The notes below the pieces were generated by a model, which worked only from the letters and a program-made list of their open reading frames with translations, did not search any database and was not told the DNA's origin. Below are positions 8,821 to 21,168 of a stretch of 64,000 nt of DNA, in pieces. Source of the DNA: Deinococcus sp. QL22. GTDB lineage: Bacteria > Deinococcota > Deinococci > Deinococcales > Deinococcaceae. How positions within the stretch are numbered: position 1 is the stretch's first letter; every line of letters begins with the position of its first letter. The position numbers and the translations under genes are program-made. The stretch covers positions 806,001 to 870,000 of the forward strand of contig NZ_CP097149.1 in NCBI RefSeq assembly GCF_023370075.1, given 5' to 3'.

Positions 8821-9294
8821 GTGCCGGGGGAAAGTCAGCCTGAAGCGTTGGCCTAAGCTTTGGTTAGCTTTCCACCCTGTCTAGCGCCCCGTACATCAGC
8901 ACTGCGCCCAAGTAGAACATTCCGGCACCAGAGCGTCGGCAAAAAGGGCCAAGGCAGCGCAGACCAGCGCTCACAGCACCAGCCAAGGCCGTATTGATTG
9001 GGGCTGGCACCCCTTCCAGAGCAGCGATTCGGAAGATGAAGTCACGCCAGGCAGGAGACCACTGAGCTGACCGGGCATCAACCAAAGTTGCGGCGGTGGG
9101 CAAACCCGCACCGAGCCCCCCATCCAAAACCCGGAAAAGCCCGACGTTCAACGGAAAAATCTACACCATGAGACCCTGCACACCCCTCCCCTGTCTGCCG
9201 CTTGTCTGACTGCCGAGTGCTGCATTTTCTTTCGTCCGCTATCTTGGGGCATCTAGTCACAGTAGGGGGAAACCTCACTAGAGGAGGCGGGGAC
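8821..9294. other. Intergenic region, about 470 bp, no convincing gene
   Basis: Between the HAD phosphatase gene and the divergent ATP-grasp operon. A 95-codon open frame on the minus strand (8864-9151, TTG start) lacks a ribosome-binding site and has mixed third-position bases; I do not count it as a gene. The right edge contains the GAGGAGG ribosome-binding site (9281-9287) of the next gene. Confidence 0.5.
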
Positions 9295-11145
9295 ATGAAG
9301 TACGAGCCGGGAGACAGGTTCTTTGACGAGATGTTCACGCCAGATGGGCAGGTTCGCCCGCACTATCAGGGCGTCGAGGAATACATCAGTGATCTGGGGG
9401 TAGCCGAGTTCGAGCGGCGTCACCGCCTGCTGGATCTGGCGTTTCGCAATCAGGGCATCACTTTTACCGTGTACGGCGATTCTCAGGGCACCGAGCGCAC
9501 CTTTCCCTTCGATCCCGTGCCGCGCATCATTCCGGCGAGCGAGTGGTCACACGTAGAGGCGGGCCTGACCCAACGGGTGAAAGCGCTGAACGCCTTTCTG
9601 CGCGACATCTACGGCGACGCTCAGATTTTGGGCGACGGCGTGATACCCGCCGAACTGGTGTACACGTCGACCCATTTCCGGCGCGAGGTTCACGGCGTCA
9701 AGGTGCCGCAGGGCATCTACACCCACATCGTCGGCACCGATCTGATCCGCAACGAGCAGGGCGAATACCTCGTGCTGGAAGACAATCTGCGCTCGCCCAG
9801 CGGTGTGTCGTATCTGCTGGCCAACCGTCAGGCCATGACCCGCATTTATCCCGGCATGTTCGAGGCTCAGGGCGTGCGGCCCGTGCAGCACTACGCCACC
9901 GCGCTGCTAGAAGTCTTGCAGTCGGTCAGCCCCCGCGACAACGGAACTGTGGTTGTGTTGACTCCCGGCATGTACAACAGCGCGTATTTCGAGCATGCCT
10001 ACCTTGCCCAGCAGATGGGTGTGGAACTCGTGGAAGGCCGCGACCTGTTTGTAGACGCGGGCCGGGTCTGGATGCGCTCTACGGGCGGGCGCAAGCAGGT
10101 AGACGTGATCTACCGCCGAATAGACGATGATTTCCTTGACCCACTGGCCTTTCGCCGCGACAGTTCGTTGGGTGTGGCCGGACTGGTCGAGGTGTACCGT
10201 CAGGGCCGCGTCGCCATTGCCAACGCCATCGGCACCGGCGTGGCCGACGACAAGGCCGTGTACGCCTACGTGCCCGACATGATCCGCTACTACCTGAACG
10301 AAGCGCCGCTGCTGAACAACGTGCCCACCTACCTCGGCTGGAATGCCGACCACCTGGAATACATGCTCGCCAACGCCGGAGATTTGGTCTTCAAGGCGGT
10401 GGGCGAGGCGGGCGGCTACGGCATGTTGATCGGGCCGTATGCCACCCGCGACGAGATCGACGCTTACTTGGTGAAGGTGCGCCTGGAGCCGCGTGAATTT
10501 ATTGCTCAGCCAGTCGTGGGCCTCAGCCGCCACCCCACCTTTTATCCGGACGCCACCAAGTTTGAGGGCGCTCACATCGACCTGCGCCCCTACGTGCTGT
10601 ACGGCACCAAAGACGTAACAATTGTGCCCGGCGGCCTGACCCGTGTGGCCCTGCGGCGCGGCAGTCTGGTGGTCAACAGTTCTCAGGGCGGCGGCAGTAA
10701 GGATACGTGGGTGCTGGATCACGACGGCCCCGCCACGCCGCAGGGCATGAGTCAGATCATGCACGGCGACGGTCAGACGACACAGAATCAGGCCCAGAGC
10801 CAGTTTCAGGGCGGCTTCGGCGCGGTTCCGGTGGGCGGCCAGAGCCAGTCTCAAACTCAGGGTCAAAGTCAGTCTCAGGGTCAGTCTCAAACTCAGGCGC
10901 AGAGCCAGAGCCAAGCGCAGCCCATTTTCAGTCAGGCCCGCGTGCAGGCCAGCGAGGAAGCCCAGATTGAGGCGTATGGGCAAAGCCAGAGCCAATCTCA
11001 GAGTCAGGCTCAGAAACGGACTTCTGGGGGCACCCTGCCGCCGCCCGCACCCGAATCGCCGGGGCAGCATTCTTATCAGCAGGAACTGGAAAAAGACCAA
11101 CTGGACGGCGACAAACTGAGCCAGAATAAGGAAGGGGAACGCTGA
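9295..11145 (+). CDS. Circularly permuted ATP-grasp protein with Q/S-rich C-terminal tail
   Basis: Member of the circularly permuted ATP-grasp family (DUF404/DUF407 type), predicted to form amide bonds between amino and carboxylate groups. Typical stretches are [48 protein letters not shown], the nucleotide-binding [15 protein letters not shown], and [13 protein letters not shown] followed by [11 protein letters not shown]. From about residue 495 the protein becomes a low-complexity tail of alternating Gln-Ser and Gln-Thr to about residue 580, not part of the enzyme fold. The ATG at 9295 follows GAGGAGG by seven bases. The TGA overlaps the next ATG by one base. Alpha-E and transglutaminase genes follow, the operon known for this family. 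Confidence 0.9.
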   Translation: MKYEPGDRFFDEMFTPDGQVRPHYQGVEEYISDLGVAEFERRHRLLDLAFRNQGITFTVYGDSQGTERTFPFDPVPRIIPASEWSHVEAGLTQRVKALNAFLRDIYGDAQILGDGVIPAELVYTSTHFRREVHGVKVPQGIYTHIVGTDLIRNEQGEYLVLEDNLRSPSGVSYLLANRQAMTRIYPGMFEAQGVRPVQHYATALLEVLQSVSPRDNGTVVVLTPGMYNSAYFEHAYLAQQMGVELVEGRDLFVDAGRVWMRSTGGRKQVDVIYRRIDDDFLDPLAFRRDSSLGVAGLVEVYRQGRVAIANAIGTGVADDKAVYAYVPDMIRYYLNEAPLLNNVPTYLGWNADHLEYMLANAGDLVFKAVGEAGGYGMLIGPYATRDEIDAYLVKVRLEPREFIAQPVVGLSRHPTFYPDATKFEGAHIDLRPYVLYGTKDVTIVPGGLTRVALRRGSLVVNSSQGGGSKDTWVLDHDGPATPQGMSQIMHGDGQTTQNQAQSQFQGGFGAVPVGGQSQSQTQGQSQSQGQSQTQAQSQSQAQPIFSQARVQASEEAQIEAYGQSQSQSQSQAQKRTSGGTLPPPAPESPGQHSYQQELEKDQLDGDKLSQNKEGER

Positions 11146-12098
11146 TGCTGCTGCTCTCTCGCCTTGCCGAAAACCTGTTCTGGATCGGGCGCTACGTGGA
11201 ACGCGCCGAGAATACGGCCCGCCTGCTGAACGTCAACTATTACGCCACGTTGGAAATGGCAGGCCGCGCCCGCGAATACTGGATGCCGCTGCTGGAACTG
11301 ACGGGCGGCGACGCCGATCTGCGGGCCAAATATGGCCGCGTGGACGCCCGCTCTATCAGCGCGTGGCTGGCTTTTGACCGCGACAATCCCGCCAGCATCG
11401 CCACCAGCGTGGCCCGCGCCCGCGAAAATGCGCGTGGCCTGCGTGACCGCATTCCCTCGGAAATGTGGGAGGCCCTGAACACCACCTACCTGAAGCTGTG
11501 CTTTGAAAACGAATCGGTGTTAGACCGCGACGGCCTGTTCGAATACTGCGCCGCCGCCCGCGACGCCAGCCAGTTTTTCTTCGGCATCGCTTTTGCCACC
11601 CTACCGCGCGATGAGGGCTGGTCGTTTATGCGGGCGGGGCAGATGCTGGAGCGCGGCGACAACACCCTGCGCGTGCTGCAAAGCCGTTACCGGGGCATTG
11701 ACGCCCGGCCCGTAGAAGACCCCGGTCAACGGGCCATGCAGGATCAGCGCTGGGTCAGCGTGCTGAAGGGAGCCAGCGCCTACGAGGCGTACCGCAAGCG
11801 CGTTCATACCGGGATAGACCCCCAGACCATCGGGGATTTCTTACTTCTGGACGAGTTTTTCCCGCGCAGCGTGCGCTACAGCGCCGAGAATCTGGAAGCC
11901 GCACTGATGCAGATCGAGCGTCATCATCCCGGCGCACATCCCGAAATCCCGCGCCTGTCTCGCTGGCTGGTCGCGAGGCTGCAATATGCCCGCGTGGCCG
12001 ACATTCTGGATGAAGACAATCCTTCCCTGGAAGAGTTGCTGGGCGACTTCAACCGGGTGGGCGCGTCTATCACTGCGGCATACTTCCAGCAAGAATGA
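11145..12098 (+). CDS. Alpha-E domain protein (DUF403)
   Basis: All-helical protein of the alpha-E family, found next to circularly permuted ATP-grasp proteins and thought to work with them; the biochemical role is unproven. The N-terminus LLSRLAENLFWIGRYVERAENTARLL is the family hallmark, and AEMWEALNTTYLKL-like and FFPRSVRYSAENLEAAL helices follow. Length 317 is normal. The start codon overlaps the upstream stop in TGATG, which implies translational coupling and a fixed ratio with the ATP-grasp protein. Confidence 0.92.
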   Translation: MLLLSRLAENLFWIGRYVERAENTARLLNVNYYATLEMAGRAREYWMPLLELTGGDADLRAKYGRVDARSISAWLAFDRDNPASIATSVARARENARGLRDRIPSEMWEALNTTYLKLCFENESVLDRDGLFEYCAAARDASQFFFGIAFATLPRDEGWSFMRAGQMLERGDNTLRVLQSRYRGIDARPVEDPGQRAMQDQRWVSVLKGASAYEAYRKRVHTGIDPQTIGDFLLLDEFFPRSVRYSAENLEAALMQIERHHPGAHPEIPRLSRWLVARLQYARVADILDEDNPSLEELLGDFNRVGASITAAYFQQE

Positions 12099-12362
12099 GC
12101 GGGCAGCAGGAATGCAGCGGGCCGCGACGGTCAGGCGACCCTTCCCTCAGATTGTTGCCCCCAGTGGCCCCACCCGTCCGGCTTGCTCCGCGCTCAGACG
12201 CCTTCCCGCACCTTCGCCCGCAGTGTACCGGGGCAAGTCGTCTGCTCTATGTGACCGTGCGGTGCGGCCCCGCGTGTCAGACTGCCGCCCGAACGTCCCC
12301 CCGCGCCGCCGCCCACCCGCACGGCCCGGCAGTGGGTACGGAATCAGGATGAGGCCCGAACC

Positions 12363-13187
12363 ATGCGCTGCGAAATAAGGCATACCACCGAATACCACTA
12401 CCCCGAACCCGCCTGGGATTCGTTTAATCAGGTGCGCCTGCACCCGGCCCGCGAGGTGCGCCAGAGCGTGCGTTCCTTTCACCTTCAAGTGGAGCCCGAA
12501 GCCGAAATCACGTCCCACAAGGACTATTTCGGGGCCATCGTGCACCATGTTCATGTGCACGACCCGCACCGCTACCTGAAAATAGAGGCGCAGGCGATTG
12601 TGGATACGCACGCCGTGACCATGCCCGCGCCCTCACCTTTCAGCGTGCTGCGCGAGGCACGGGCCAGAAACACCGAGTTTCTGGTCGCCAGCCCCCGCGT
12701 GCCCAGCGGAGATTGGCCCGAAGTGTTCGGCGTGATCCGCCCCAGCCCTGCCGACGACCTGCCCACCTTCCTGATGGACTTGACCACCCGTCTGAACCGT
12801 CAGTTTTCCTACGACACCAAAGCCACCGCCGTGAATACCCCCCTGGCCGAATTTGCCCAGCACGGGCGCGGCGTGTGCCAGGACTTCACGCACGCCATGT
12901 TGGGCATTACGCGGCAGCTCGGCATTCCGTCGCGCTATGTCAGCGGCTACCTGTACAGCGGCGGTGACATGCTGGGCGCGGAGGCCACCCACGCCTGGGC
13001 CGAGTGCCTGATTCCCGAATACGGATGGTTGGGCTACGATCCCACCAACAACTGTCTGGCGGGCGAAAAGCACATCAAGATCGGTCACGGGCGCGAATAC
13101 GGCGACGTGTCCCCGGTGCGCGGCACTTATTTTGGCGGCGGGCGCGGGAGATTGGATGTAGAGGTGAGGGTGTACGGGGAGCAGTAG
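12363..13187 (+). CDS. Transglutaminase-like cysteine protein
   Basis: Papain-fold transglutaminase-like protein, probably a peptidase or amide-bond remodelling enzyme in the ATP-grasp operon. An N-terminal beta domain (MRCEIRHTTEYHYPEPAWDSFNQVRL) precedes the catalytic core with Cys in GRGVCQDFTHAMLG, His in EATHAWAECLIPEYG and Asp in YDPTNN, so the Cys-His-Asp triad is complete. No signal peptide is seen, so action is in the cytoplasm. It lies 264 bases after the alpha-E gene; the gap holds no ORF I can support. GAGG about ten bases upstream is only a weak ribosome-binding site. Confidence 0.92.
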   Translation: MRCEIRHTTEYHYPEPAWDSFNQVRLHPAREVRQSVRSFHLQVEPEAEITSHKDYFGAIVHHVHVHDPHRYLKIEAQAIVDTHAVTMPAPSPFSVLREARARNTEFLVASPRVPSGDWPEVFGVIRPSPADDLPTFLMDLTTRLNRQFSYDTKATAVNTPLAEFAQHGRGVCQDFTHAMLGITRQLGIPSRYVSGYLYSGGDMLGAEATHAWAECLIPEYGWLGYDPTNNCLAGEKHIKIGHGREYGDVSPVRGTYFGGGRGRLDVEVRVYGEQ

Positions 13188-13304
13188 CGCCCGTCCAGTC
13201 CATCGGGTATCGGGAGCGCCGCAGCTTGCACGCTCCCTTTACCTTGCCTTTAATCCGGGCCTATCCCCAGCAACTTTCCTGCCCGCCTCCCCGTACCTAG
13301 TGGC

Positions 13305-13505
13305 ATGAAAACGTCCCGTTCTAGCAGCCTCAAAAAATTCGCCGTGTTCGCGCCTATCGTGCTGGAAATCATCAGTGCAGTTCGGCGAGGCAAAACCGGG
13401 CAGCGCAGCAAGTACAGCAAGGCCCGCAAGCGTGACCGCACCCTTGATTTTGTGTTGGCACAGGCCAAGAAGCGCTTTGGCGCAACGCCCACGCGCCGCC
13501 GCTGA
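13305..13505 (+). CDS. Small basic protein, 66 aa, unknown function
   Basis: MKTSRSSSLKKFAVFAPIV begins a short basic N-terminus followed by one modest hydrophobic stretch (FAVFAPIVLEIISAV), then a strongly basic tail with many Arg and Lys. The pattern could be a membrane-peripheral or nucleic-acid-binding protein. It has high third-position GC like its neighbours and a hairpin terminator 17 bases after its stop, which supports it as a real gene. No family is recognised. Confidence 0.7.
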   Translation: MKTSRSSSLKKFAVFAPIVLEIISAVRRGKTGQRSKYSKARKRDRTLDFVLAQAKKRFGATPTRRR

Positions 13506-13521
13506 TTTCCGTACCCTTCCC

Positions 13522-13559
13522 AGCCGGAGAGACTCTATAGCCGAGTTTCTCCGGCTTTA
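13522..13559 (+). terminator. Rho-independent terminator
   Basis: AGCCGGAGA (13522-13530) pairs perfectly with TCTCCGGCT (13548-13556), followed by a short TT run. It follows the 66-residue protein gene. Confidence 0.7.
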
Positions 13560-13638
13560 GGTTGTGCCAGTGGGCCAAACCGCCCCGGCGTGGGCCTAAG
13601 CCAGATGGCTGCCCAACTAGATTGCAGGCGGCTGCCTG

Positions 13639-13667
13639 TTGACAGTTGGGGAAGTCGCGGCTAAAGT
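13639..13667 (+). promoter_or_regulatory. Sigma-70 type promoter of tRNA-Leu
   Basis: Consensus -35 TTGACA (13639-13644), 17 bases, then -10 TAAAGT (13662-13667). The transcript would start near 13674, about 40 bases before the tRNA. Confidence 0.8.
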
Positions 13668-13709
13668 AAACAAGCCCTGAAACGCGCCCTGCGCGGGCGC
13701 AACCAAGAT

Positions 13710-13797
<88 letters not shown>

Positions 13798-13804
13798 CAG
13801 TACG

Positions 13805-13833
13805 GCCCCCAGCAGCGATGCGGGGGCTGTTTT
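13805..13833 (+). terminator. Terminator after tRNA-Leu
   Basis: GCCCCC (13805-13810) pairs with GGGGGC (13822-13827), followed by TGTTTT, eight bases after the tRNA. Confidence 0.75.
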
Positions 13834-13877
13834 GCTGTGTAGGTGGGCGAGAGCAGGAAGCAAAACCGGAATCTTTT

Positions 13878-13893
13878 CTTGACCCTTAGACGC
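13878..13893 (-). repeat. Family B tract, inverted (CTTGACCCTTAGACG)
   Basis: Read on the minus strand this is CGTCTAAGGGTCAAG, the same unit as at 7905 and 42735. It lies just beyond the stop of the glycosyltransferase gene. Confidence 0.55.
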
Positions 13894-13918
13894 CCTCCCT
13901 ACAGCCCACACCCCATCC

Positions 13919-15064
13919 TCAGCGCCGTTTTCTGGCAATGGCCCGCAGATACACCTGTTCCAGCGCCTCTGCCCGCACCCGCAAATCGTACTGCTGGGCG
14001 CTGTGGCGTGCGCCTGCCTGAAGCTGGGGCAAGTGGGCCGGATACAGCACCTCCAGCAGTCCGGCGGCCAGGGCGTCGGCGGTGGCGTCGCGCACGGTGC
14101 CGTTCACGCCCTCCTGAATCAGGTCAAGGGCGGCGGGGCTGCGGGCGGCCACCAACGGCGTGCCAGCGGCCAGGGCCTCAATCATGCTCATGGGGAGCAC
14201 TTCGGAGGTACTGGCCGTAATAAAGGCGTCGGCAGCGGCCAGAGCTTGGGGCACCTGCGCGTAGGGCACTGGCCCGGTAAAGGTCACGGCGTCAGAGGCC
14301 AGCGCCTGCGCTTCTGCCCGGCTGGAGCCGTCTCCGACAACCAGCAGGCGCAGATCGGGGCGGCTGGCACGCGCCTGCTCGAAAGCCCGGAGCATCACGC
14401 TCAGATTCTTTTCGGGGGCGAGGCGGCCCAAGTACATTGCCAGCGGCGCGTCAGGCGGCACATGATACTTGGCGCGGAAGGCCAACCCCCCGGCCTGCTG
14501 GAAGGCGGCGAGATCCACCGGGTTGGGAAACAGTTGCACGTCTCCCGCAAAGCCGTACTCGCGCAGCATGTCCAGCATGGCGCGGCCTGGGGCCAGCACG
14601 GCGTCTACCCGGCGGGCAAAGGCGGCCACATGCGGGCGCAAAATGGCGCGGCCCACCCGCTTGGGCATGGGCGTGTAGTGCAGGTATTGCTCGTATTGCG
14701 TGTGGGCCGTAAACACCACCGGAGCGCCCGACAGCCGCGCCCAATTCAGGGCCAACCTTCCGGCCAGGAAGGGGTGCATGGTGTGCAGCACATCCAGATC
14801 CCGCAGCGGCAGGCGCGACGTGAGCAATGGCCCCGGAGCCAGCATGACCGGATAATCGGCGGGAGCGCCCATGGCCCGCGCCCCAGCAAACGAGGAATTC
14901 AGGCGGTACACCCCCCGCTCGTGCGGCGGCATCAGCGGGTGGCGCGGCGCAAACACGCTGACCTCATGTCCCCGGTGGCGCAGGCCCTCTGCAAAGAGCG
15001 CCGTACTCGTGGCAACCCCGTTGCGTGATGGCTGATAGGTGGCAGTCACAATCCCGATTCGCAC
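13919..15064 (-). CDS. Glycosyltransferase family 4 (GT-B fold)
   Basis: Probably transfers a sugar from a nucleotide donor to a lipid or glycan acceptor at the cytoplasmic face of the membrane. It begins [20 protein letters not shown], the usual N-terminal Rossmann start with the glycine loop, has [11 protein letters not shown] and [15 protein letters not shown] in the acceptor domain, and [31 protein letters not shown] and the donor-site [22 protein letters not shown] with the Glu pair in the C-terminal domain. The GTG at 15064 is preferred because the fold starts there; TACACT lies nine bases upstream. It resembles alpha-mannosyl or glucosyl diacylglycerol transferases, but the substrate is not determined. 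Divergent from hisA. Confidence 0.9.
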   Translation of the reverse strand: MRIGIVTATYQPSRNGVATSTALFAEGLRHRGHEVSVFAPRHPLMPPHERGVYRLNSSFAGARAMGAPADYPVMLAPGPLLTSRLPLRDLDVLHTMHPFLAGRLALNWARLSGAPVVFTAHTQYEQYLHYTPMPKRVGRAILRPHVAAFARRVDAVLAPGRAMLDMLREYGFAGDVQLFPNPVDLAAFQQAGGLAFRAKYHVPPDAPLAMYLGRLAPEKNLSVMLRAFEQARASRPDLRLLVVGDGSSRAEAQALASDAVTFTGPVPYAQVPQALAAADAFITASTSEVLPMSMIEALAAGTPLVAARSPAALDLIQEGVNGTVRDATADALAAGLLEVLYPAHLPQLQAGARHSAQQYDLRVRAEALEQVYLRAIARKRR

Positions 15065-15128
15065 GTCGGCGTCAGTGTAGCCCGGTTTGGGTGAGGCAGA
15101 GACACAGAGGTTGCGCGTGAAGTCTGTG

Positions 15129-15134
15129 TATGCT
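15129..15134 (+). promoter_or_regulatory. TANNNT -10 box (TATGCT) for hisA
   Basis: TATGCT ends seven bases before the ATG at 15142 and no Shine-Dalgarno lies between. This argues for the ATG at 15142 rather than the one at 15130 inside the box. Confidence 0.5.
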
Positions 15135-15141
15135 GGCCCGC

Positions 15142-15888
15142 ATGACCGCGCCCGCCTCCTCATCTGTGCCCAAGCCTTTGCCCCTGATCATTCCGTGCGT
15201 GGACATCCAATCAGGCCGCGCCGTACGGCTGTACGAGGGCGACCCCGACCAGGAAACCGTCTATTTCGAGTCTCCGCTGGATGCGGCGCGGCACTGGGCG
15301 GCGTTGGGGGCCGGGCTGGTGCATCTGGTGGATCTGGACGCCGCCACAGGCCGGGGCGAAAACCGCGCCGTCATTGCCCGGATCACCGCAGAATTGGGCG
15401 TGCCAGTAGAAGTGGGCGGCGGCATTCGTGACCGGGTCACCGCCGAAGCCCTGCTCAAAGCGGGCGTAGACCGGGTGGTCATCGGCACGGCAGCCGTCAA
15501 GAATCCTGACCTGGTAGCCGAACTGATCGCCGCACACGGCCCCGAACGCGTGGTGGTGAGCCTCGACGCACGCGGGCTGGAAGTGGCGACGCACGGCTGG
15601 GCGCAGGGCAGCGGCCTGATGGTGGCCGACCTGACGCCACAGTTGGCCGATGCGGGCCTGGAAACCCTGATCTTTACCGACGTGACCCGCGACGGCACCC
15701 TGCGCGGCCTAGACCGGGAACTGATGCAGCAGGTGCGCCAGTTGTGGGTCAATACTCTGATCGTGGGCGGCGGCGTGGCGAATCTGGACGATGTGCGCCT
15801 GCTGGCCGAGGAAGGCATTCATGGGGCCATCGTGGGCCGCGCCATCTACGAAGGCACGCTGCCCTACCCGGTTCCGGCGCTGGACTGA
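15142..15888 (+). CDS. hisA: Phosphoribosylformimino-5-aminoimidazole carboxamide ribotide isomerase
   Basis: Fourth step of histidine biosynthesis: an Amadori rearrangement of ProFAR to PRFAR in a TIM barrel. Visible are [19 protein letters not shown] with the catalytic Asp, [40 protein letters not shown], then [12 protein letters not shown] with the second catalytic Asp, and [16 protein letters not shown] plus [11 protein letters not shown] for phosphate binding. The duplicated half-barrel pattern is intact. Length 248 from the chosen ATG is normal. It stands alone rather than in a his operon, with its own leaderless-type promoter. Confidence 0.96.
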   Translation: MTAPASSSVPKPLPLIIPCVDIQSGRAVRLYEGDPDQETVYFESPLDAARHWAALGAGLVHLVDLDAATGRGENRAVIARITAELGVPVEVGGGIRDRVTAEALLKAGVDRVVIGTAAVKNPDLVAELIAAHGPERVVVSLDARGLEVATHGWAQGSGLMVADLTPQLADAGLETLIFTDVTRDGTLRGLDRELMQQVRQLWVNTLIVGGGVANLDDVRLLAEEGIHGAIVGRAIYEGTLPYPVPALD

Positions 15889-15913
15889 AGGGGGAGTGGG
15901 ATTTAGGGGGCTT

Positions 15914-16076
15914 GGTCTGGGGGTCGAGGGTCGAAGGGTCTAAGAACAGATCAAGGGCGACCCTCTGCGCTCACTCGCTGCTCTACTTGCAGGGCGGGAC
16001 AGCCCTTCAGCAACCGCACCCACCCCAGCACCTTAGACCCTTGACTTTTAGACTCTTTGACACCGCACTCTTAGAT
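15914..16076 (+). repeat. Family B inverted pair flanking about 80 bp
   Basis: The left arm (15914-15951) reads GGGTCGAGGGTCGAAGGGTC then TAAGAACAGATC. The right arm (16031-16076) carries the inverted form, CTTAGACCCTTGAC and TTTTAGACTC, ending CTCTTAGATC. The two together make a loose 160-base inverted-repeat-bounded unit lying wholly between hisA and the GGDEF gene. The stretch 15889-16288 holds no gene. Confidence 0.6.
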
Positions 16077-16288
16077 CAACCATCCTGAAACTCAGCCCAC
16101 TTTCATCCCCCGCACTCCGTCTAACAGACCGCCTTCACACAGACTTTTAGAGAGTGCTGTCAGGGCCGGGTCAGAGGTGGGGTGCTTTGCTGCCCCCATG
16201 AAGGTTGCGGTGTGTTGGATTGACGGCTCTAGGCAAAGTGATAGCGGGGCAGTTGACTGCATGCACATTGATTTCAAACGGGTTGTCT

Positions 16289-17494
16289 ATGTCCGGTAGG
16301 TTAGACCGCGCCGTCCTCGGCCCAGACGCCGTGACCGCCGCCAAAGGCAGCAGTGTCTTTCGGCTGGGCCATGATCGCCGCGCCACCTACTGCCTGACCC
16401 TTCCTTTGGCAGCGGTGGCGGCCCTGGCCTCGTTGGTGCTGCGGCTCGGCAACAGCAATGCCTTCGATCAAGTCGGCCTGCCCGCGCTGGTGGTGCTGAT
16501 TTTGGGGCTGTGGGTGCTGGCCTGCACGCGCCGCGCTTCGGTGGATTTTATAGACGGCGTGCTGTTGGTGGGCGCGTGGGTTTTTTTGCTGGGGCGGATT
16601 GGCTTTACGCTCTTTGCACCCGCTCTGGCTGACCGCGCCGAACTGATTGCCGCCACCGCACCCTGGCTCCCCATTTTACTGATGGCCCATTCCTGGGGAC
16701 TGGGCGAACGCCGAGCACTCGGCCTGAGCCTGATGGCGTTGGCAGCCACTGGCCTGTTGGTGCTCCTGTACGCCCTGACCGGATCAGCGTTGAACCAGTC
16801 AGCGCTAACCGGCCAAACGCTGGACGCTCAAGGCAGCGCCAACAACGGCATGCTGAATACGCTGGTGCAAATGCTGTTGGCAGGCGGCGTGACCGTGCTG
16901 GGCCAACGGGCGGTGCTGCGTCATATGCGTGACCAAGCCAGCGGCAGCCGCACCTGGCTTGCCACTCGCGGGGCCGACCAAGACCCGCTGACGGGGCTGC
17001 CCAACCGGGTGGCGCTGGAAAAACTGCTGACTGGGCTCACTGCCCGCCGTCCATCCGGGCTGGCGGTGGCCGTCCTGGGTTTGGATCACTTGGGGCGCCT
17101 GCAAGAGGAACGCGGCGAGGCTTTTACCGAGCGTCTGACCGCCCACGTCGCCCGCACCCTCAGCGCCACCGTGCGTGATCAGGATGTCGTGGGCCGACTG
17201 AGCCAGACCGAATTTGCCCTGCTGTTGCGCGTTCCCGATGACCGGGCCGCGCGGGCCGCCTGCGAACGTCTGCGCGTGCGGGTGGCTTCGCTGCCCCTCG
17301 ACGGCGTCATGCCCACCATCACCGTAGGCGTGACCGTGTGGGCGCAGCATGTGGGCAGCCAGGACATGCTGGAAGACGCCTCACGCGCCCTGCGCCAGGC
17401 CCAGGACGACGGGCGCAACCGCGTTCAGTTGGCGGGGAAACTGCGGACGCTGCCCACCGATTTGGAGGATGTGGAGGAAGCAGCAGCAGTTTGA
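16289..17494 (+). CDS. Membrane protein with degenerate GGDEF domain
   Basis: The N-terminal half has about six hydrophobic segments (LPLAAVAALASLVLRLG, LPALVVLILGLWVLACT, VLLVGAWVFLLGRIGFTLF, and more to residue 215). The C-terminal half is a GGDEF-type domain starting with the conserved DPLTGLPNRVALEKLL. At the active-site turn the sequence is GRLSQTEFALLL: the GG(D/E)EF signature is replaced by SQTEF, so diguanylate cyclase activity is unlikely. It may sense a signal or bind nucleotide without making c-di-GMP. The ATG at 16289 is chosen because the hydrophobic part starts soon after; an upstream reading from 16205 lacks conserved features, and no clear ribosome-binding site is seen. Confidence 0.82.
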   Translation: MSGRLDRAVLGPDAVTAAKGSSVFRLGHDRRATYCLTLPLAAVAALASLVLRLGNSNAFDQVGLPALVVLILGLWVLACTRRASVDFIDGVLLVGAWVFLLGRIGFTLFAPALADRAELIAATAPWLPILLMAHSWGLGERRALGLSLMALAATGLLVLLYALTGSALNQSALTGQTLDAQGSANNGMLNTLVQMLLAGGVTVLGQRAVLRHMRDQASGSRTWLATRGADQDPLTGLPNRVALEKLLTGLTARRPSGLAVAVLGLDHLGRLQEERGEAFTERLTAHVARTLSATVRDQDVVGRLSQTEFALLLRVPDDRAARAACERLRVRVASLPLDGVMPTITVGVTVWAQHVGSQDMLEDASRALRQAQDDGRNRVQLAGKLRTLPTDLEDVEEAAAV

Positions 17495-17559
17495 TGGAGG
17501 CGTGGCCCCACAAACGGGGGATTTACCTCCCAGGTCGACGTGCCAACTCCGCCCAACCC

Positions 17560-17850
17560 TCACCCCACCTGCACGCCCTTCCAGAAAGCCACCCGTCCGG
17601 CGATCTGCTTGGCGGCGTCTTTGGGGGCCGGGTAATACCACGCGGCGTCCTTGTTGGTCTGGCCGTCCACACTCAGGCTGTAGTAGCTGGCTTCTCCCTT
17701 CCAGGGGCAGGTGGAGTGGGTGGGGCTGGCCTGCAACACGTCCGGCTGCACGCTGTCTAGAGGGAAATAGTGGTTGCCTTCTACGACCACCGTATCGGCA
17801 GATTCGGCGATGACCTGACCATTCCAGACAGCTTTGACAGTAGGTGACAT
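17560..17850 (-). CDS. DUF427 family protein, 96 aa
   Basis: Small all-beta protein of the DUF427 family, function unknown. The family pattern is clear: KAVWNGQVIAESADTVVVEGNHYFP, then TCPWKGEASYYSL with the conserved CPWKG, and AAWYYPAPKDAAKQIAGRVAFWKGVQV at the end. No signal peptide or membrane segment. A TAATCT box lies five bases upstream of the ATG, with no Shine-Dalgarno. It is divergent from the GH13 lipoprotein gene with a 70-base shared upstream region. Confidence 0.92.
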   Translation of the reverse strand: MSPTVKAVWNGQVIAESADTVVVEGNHYFPLDSVQPDVLQASPTHSTCPWKGEASYYSLSVDGQTNKDAAWYYPAPKDAAKQIAGRVAFWKGVQVG

Positions 17851-17855
17851 GGATT

Positions 17856-17861
17856 AGATTA
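17856..17861 (-). promoter_or_regulatory. TANNNT -10 box (TAATCT) before the DUF427 gene
   Basis: TAATCT on the minus strand ends five bases before the ATG at 17850. Confidence 0.45.
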
Positions 17862-17933
17862 AGCCACGCGCAAGGCCAAACACCGTCAGGGAATTGACAG
17901 GTTGGCCTGTGACGTTGTTCATTGAATGCACAC

Positions 17934-21011
<3,078 letters not shown>

Positions 21012-21168
21012 ACCATCATTCACGCGCTTCATCTGCCGGGGAGGGGTGTCCGATACGGGCCTCTCCCCTCTTCATCTTTGTATGACCTGACACAGCCCTG
21101 ACATACTCTCTGAGAATCAAGCGGAGTTGTCAGGCTTTTGTCTGCCGCCCGCCATCTGGAGGAATATC

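Noticed and set aside
8864..9151. A 95-codon minus-strand open frame with a TTG start
   Set aside because: No ribosome-binding site or -10 box, third-position bases are mixed, and the resemblance of one stretch to the end of ketopantoate reductases is too weak to claim.
9907..11100. A 397-codon minus-strand open frame
   Set aside because: Antisense to the ATP-grasp gene; its Leu/Ala-rich part is the mirror of the Gln/Ser tail.
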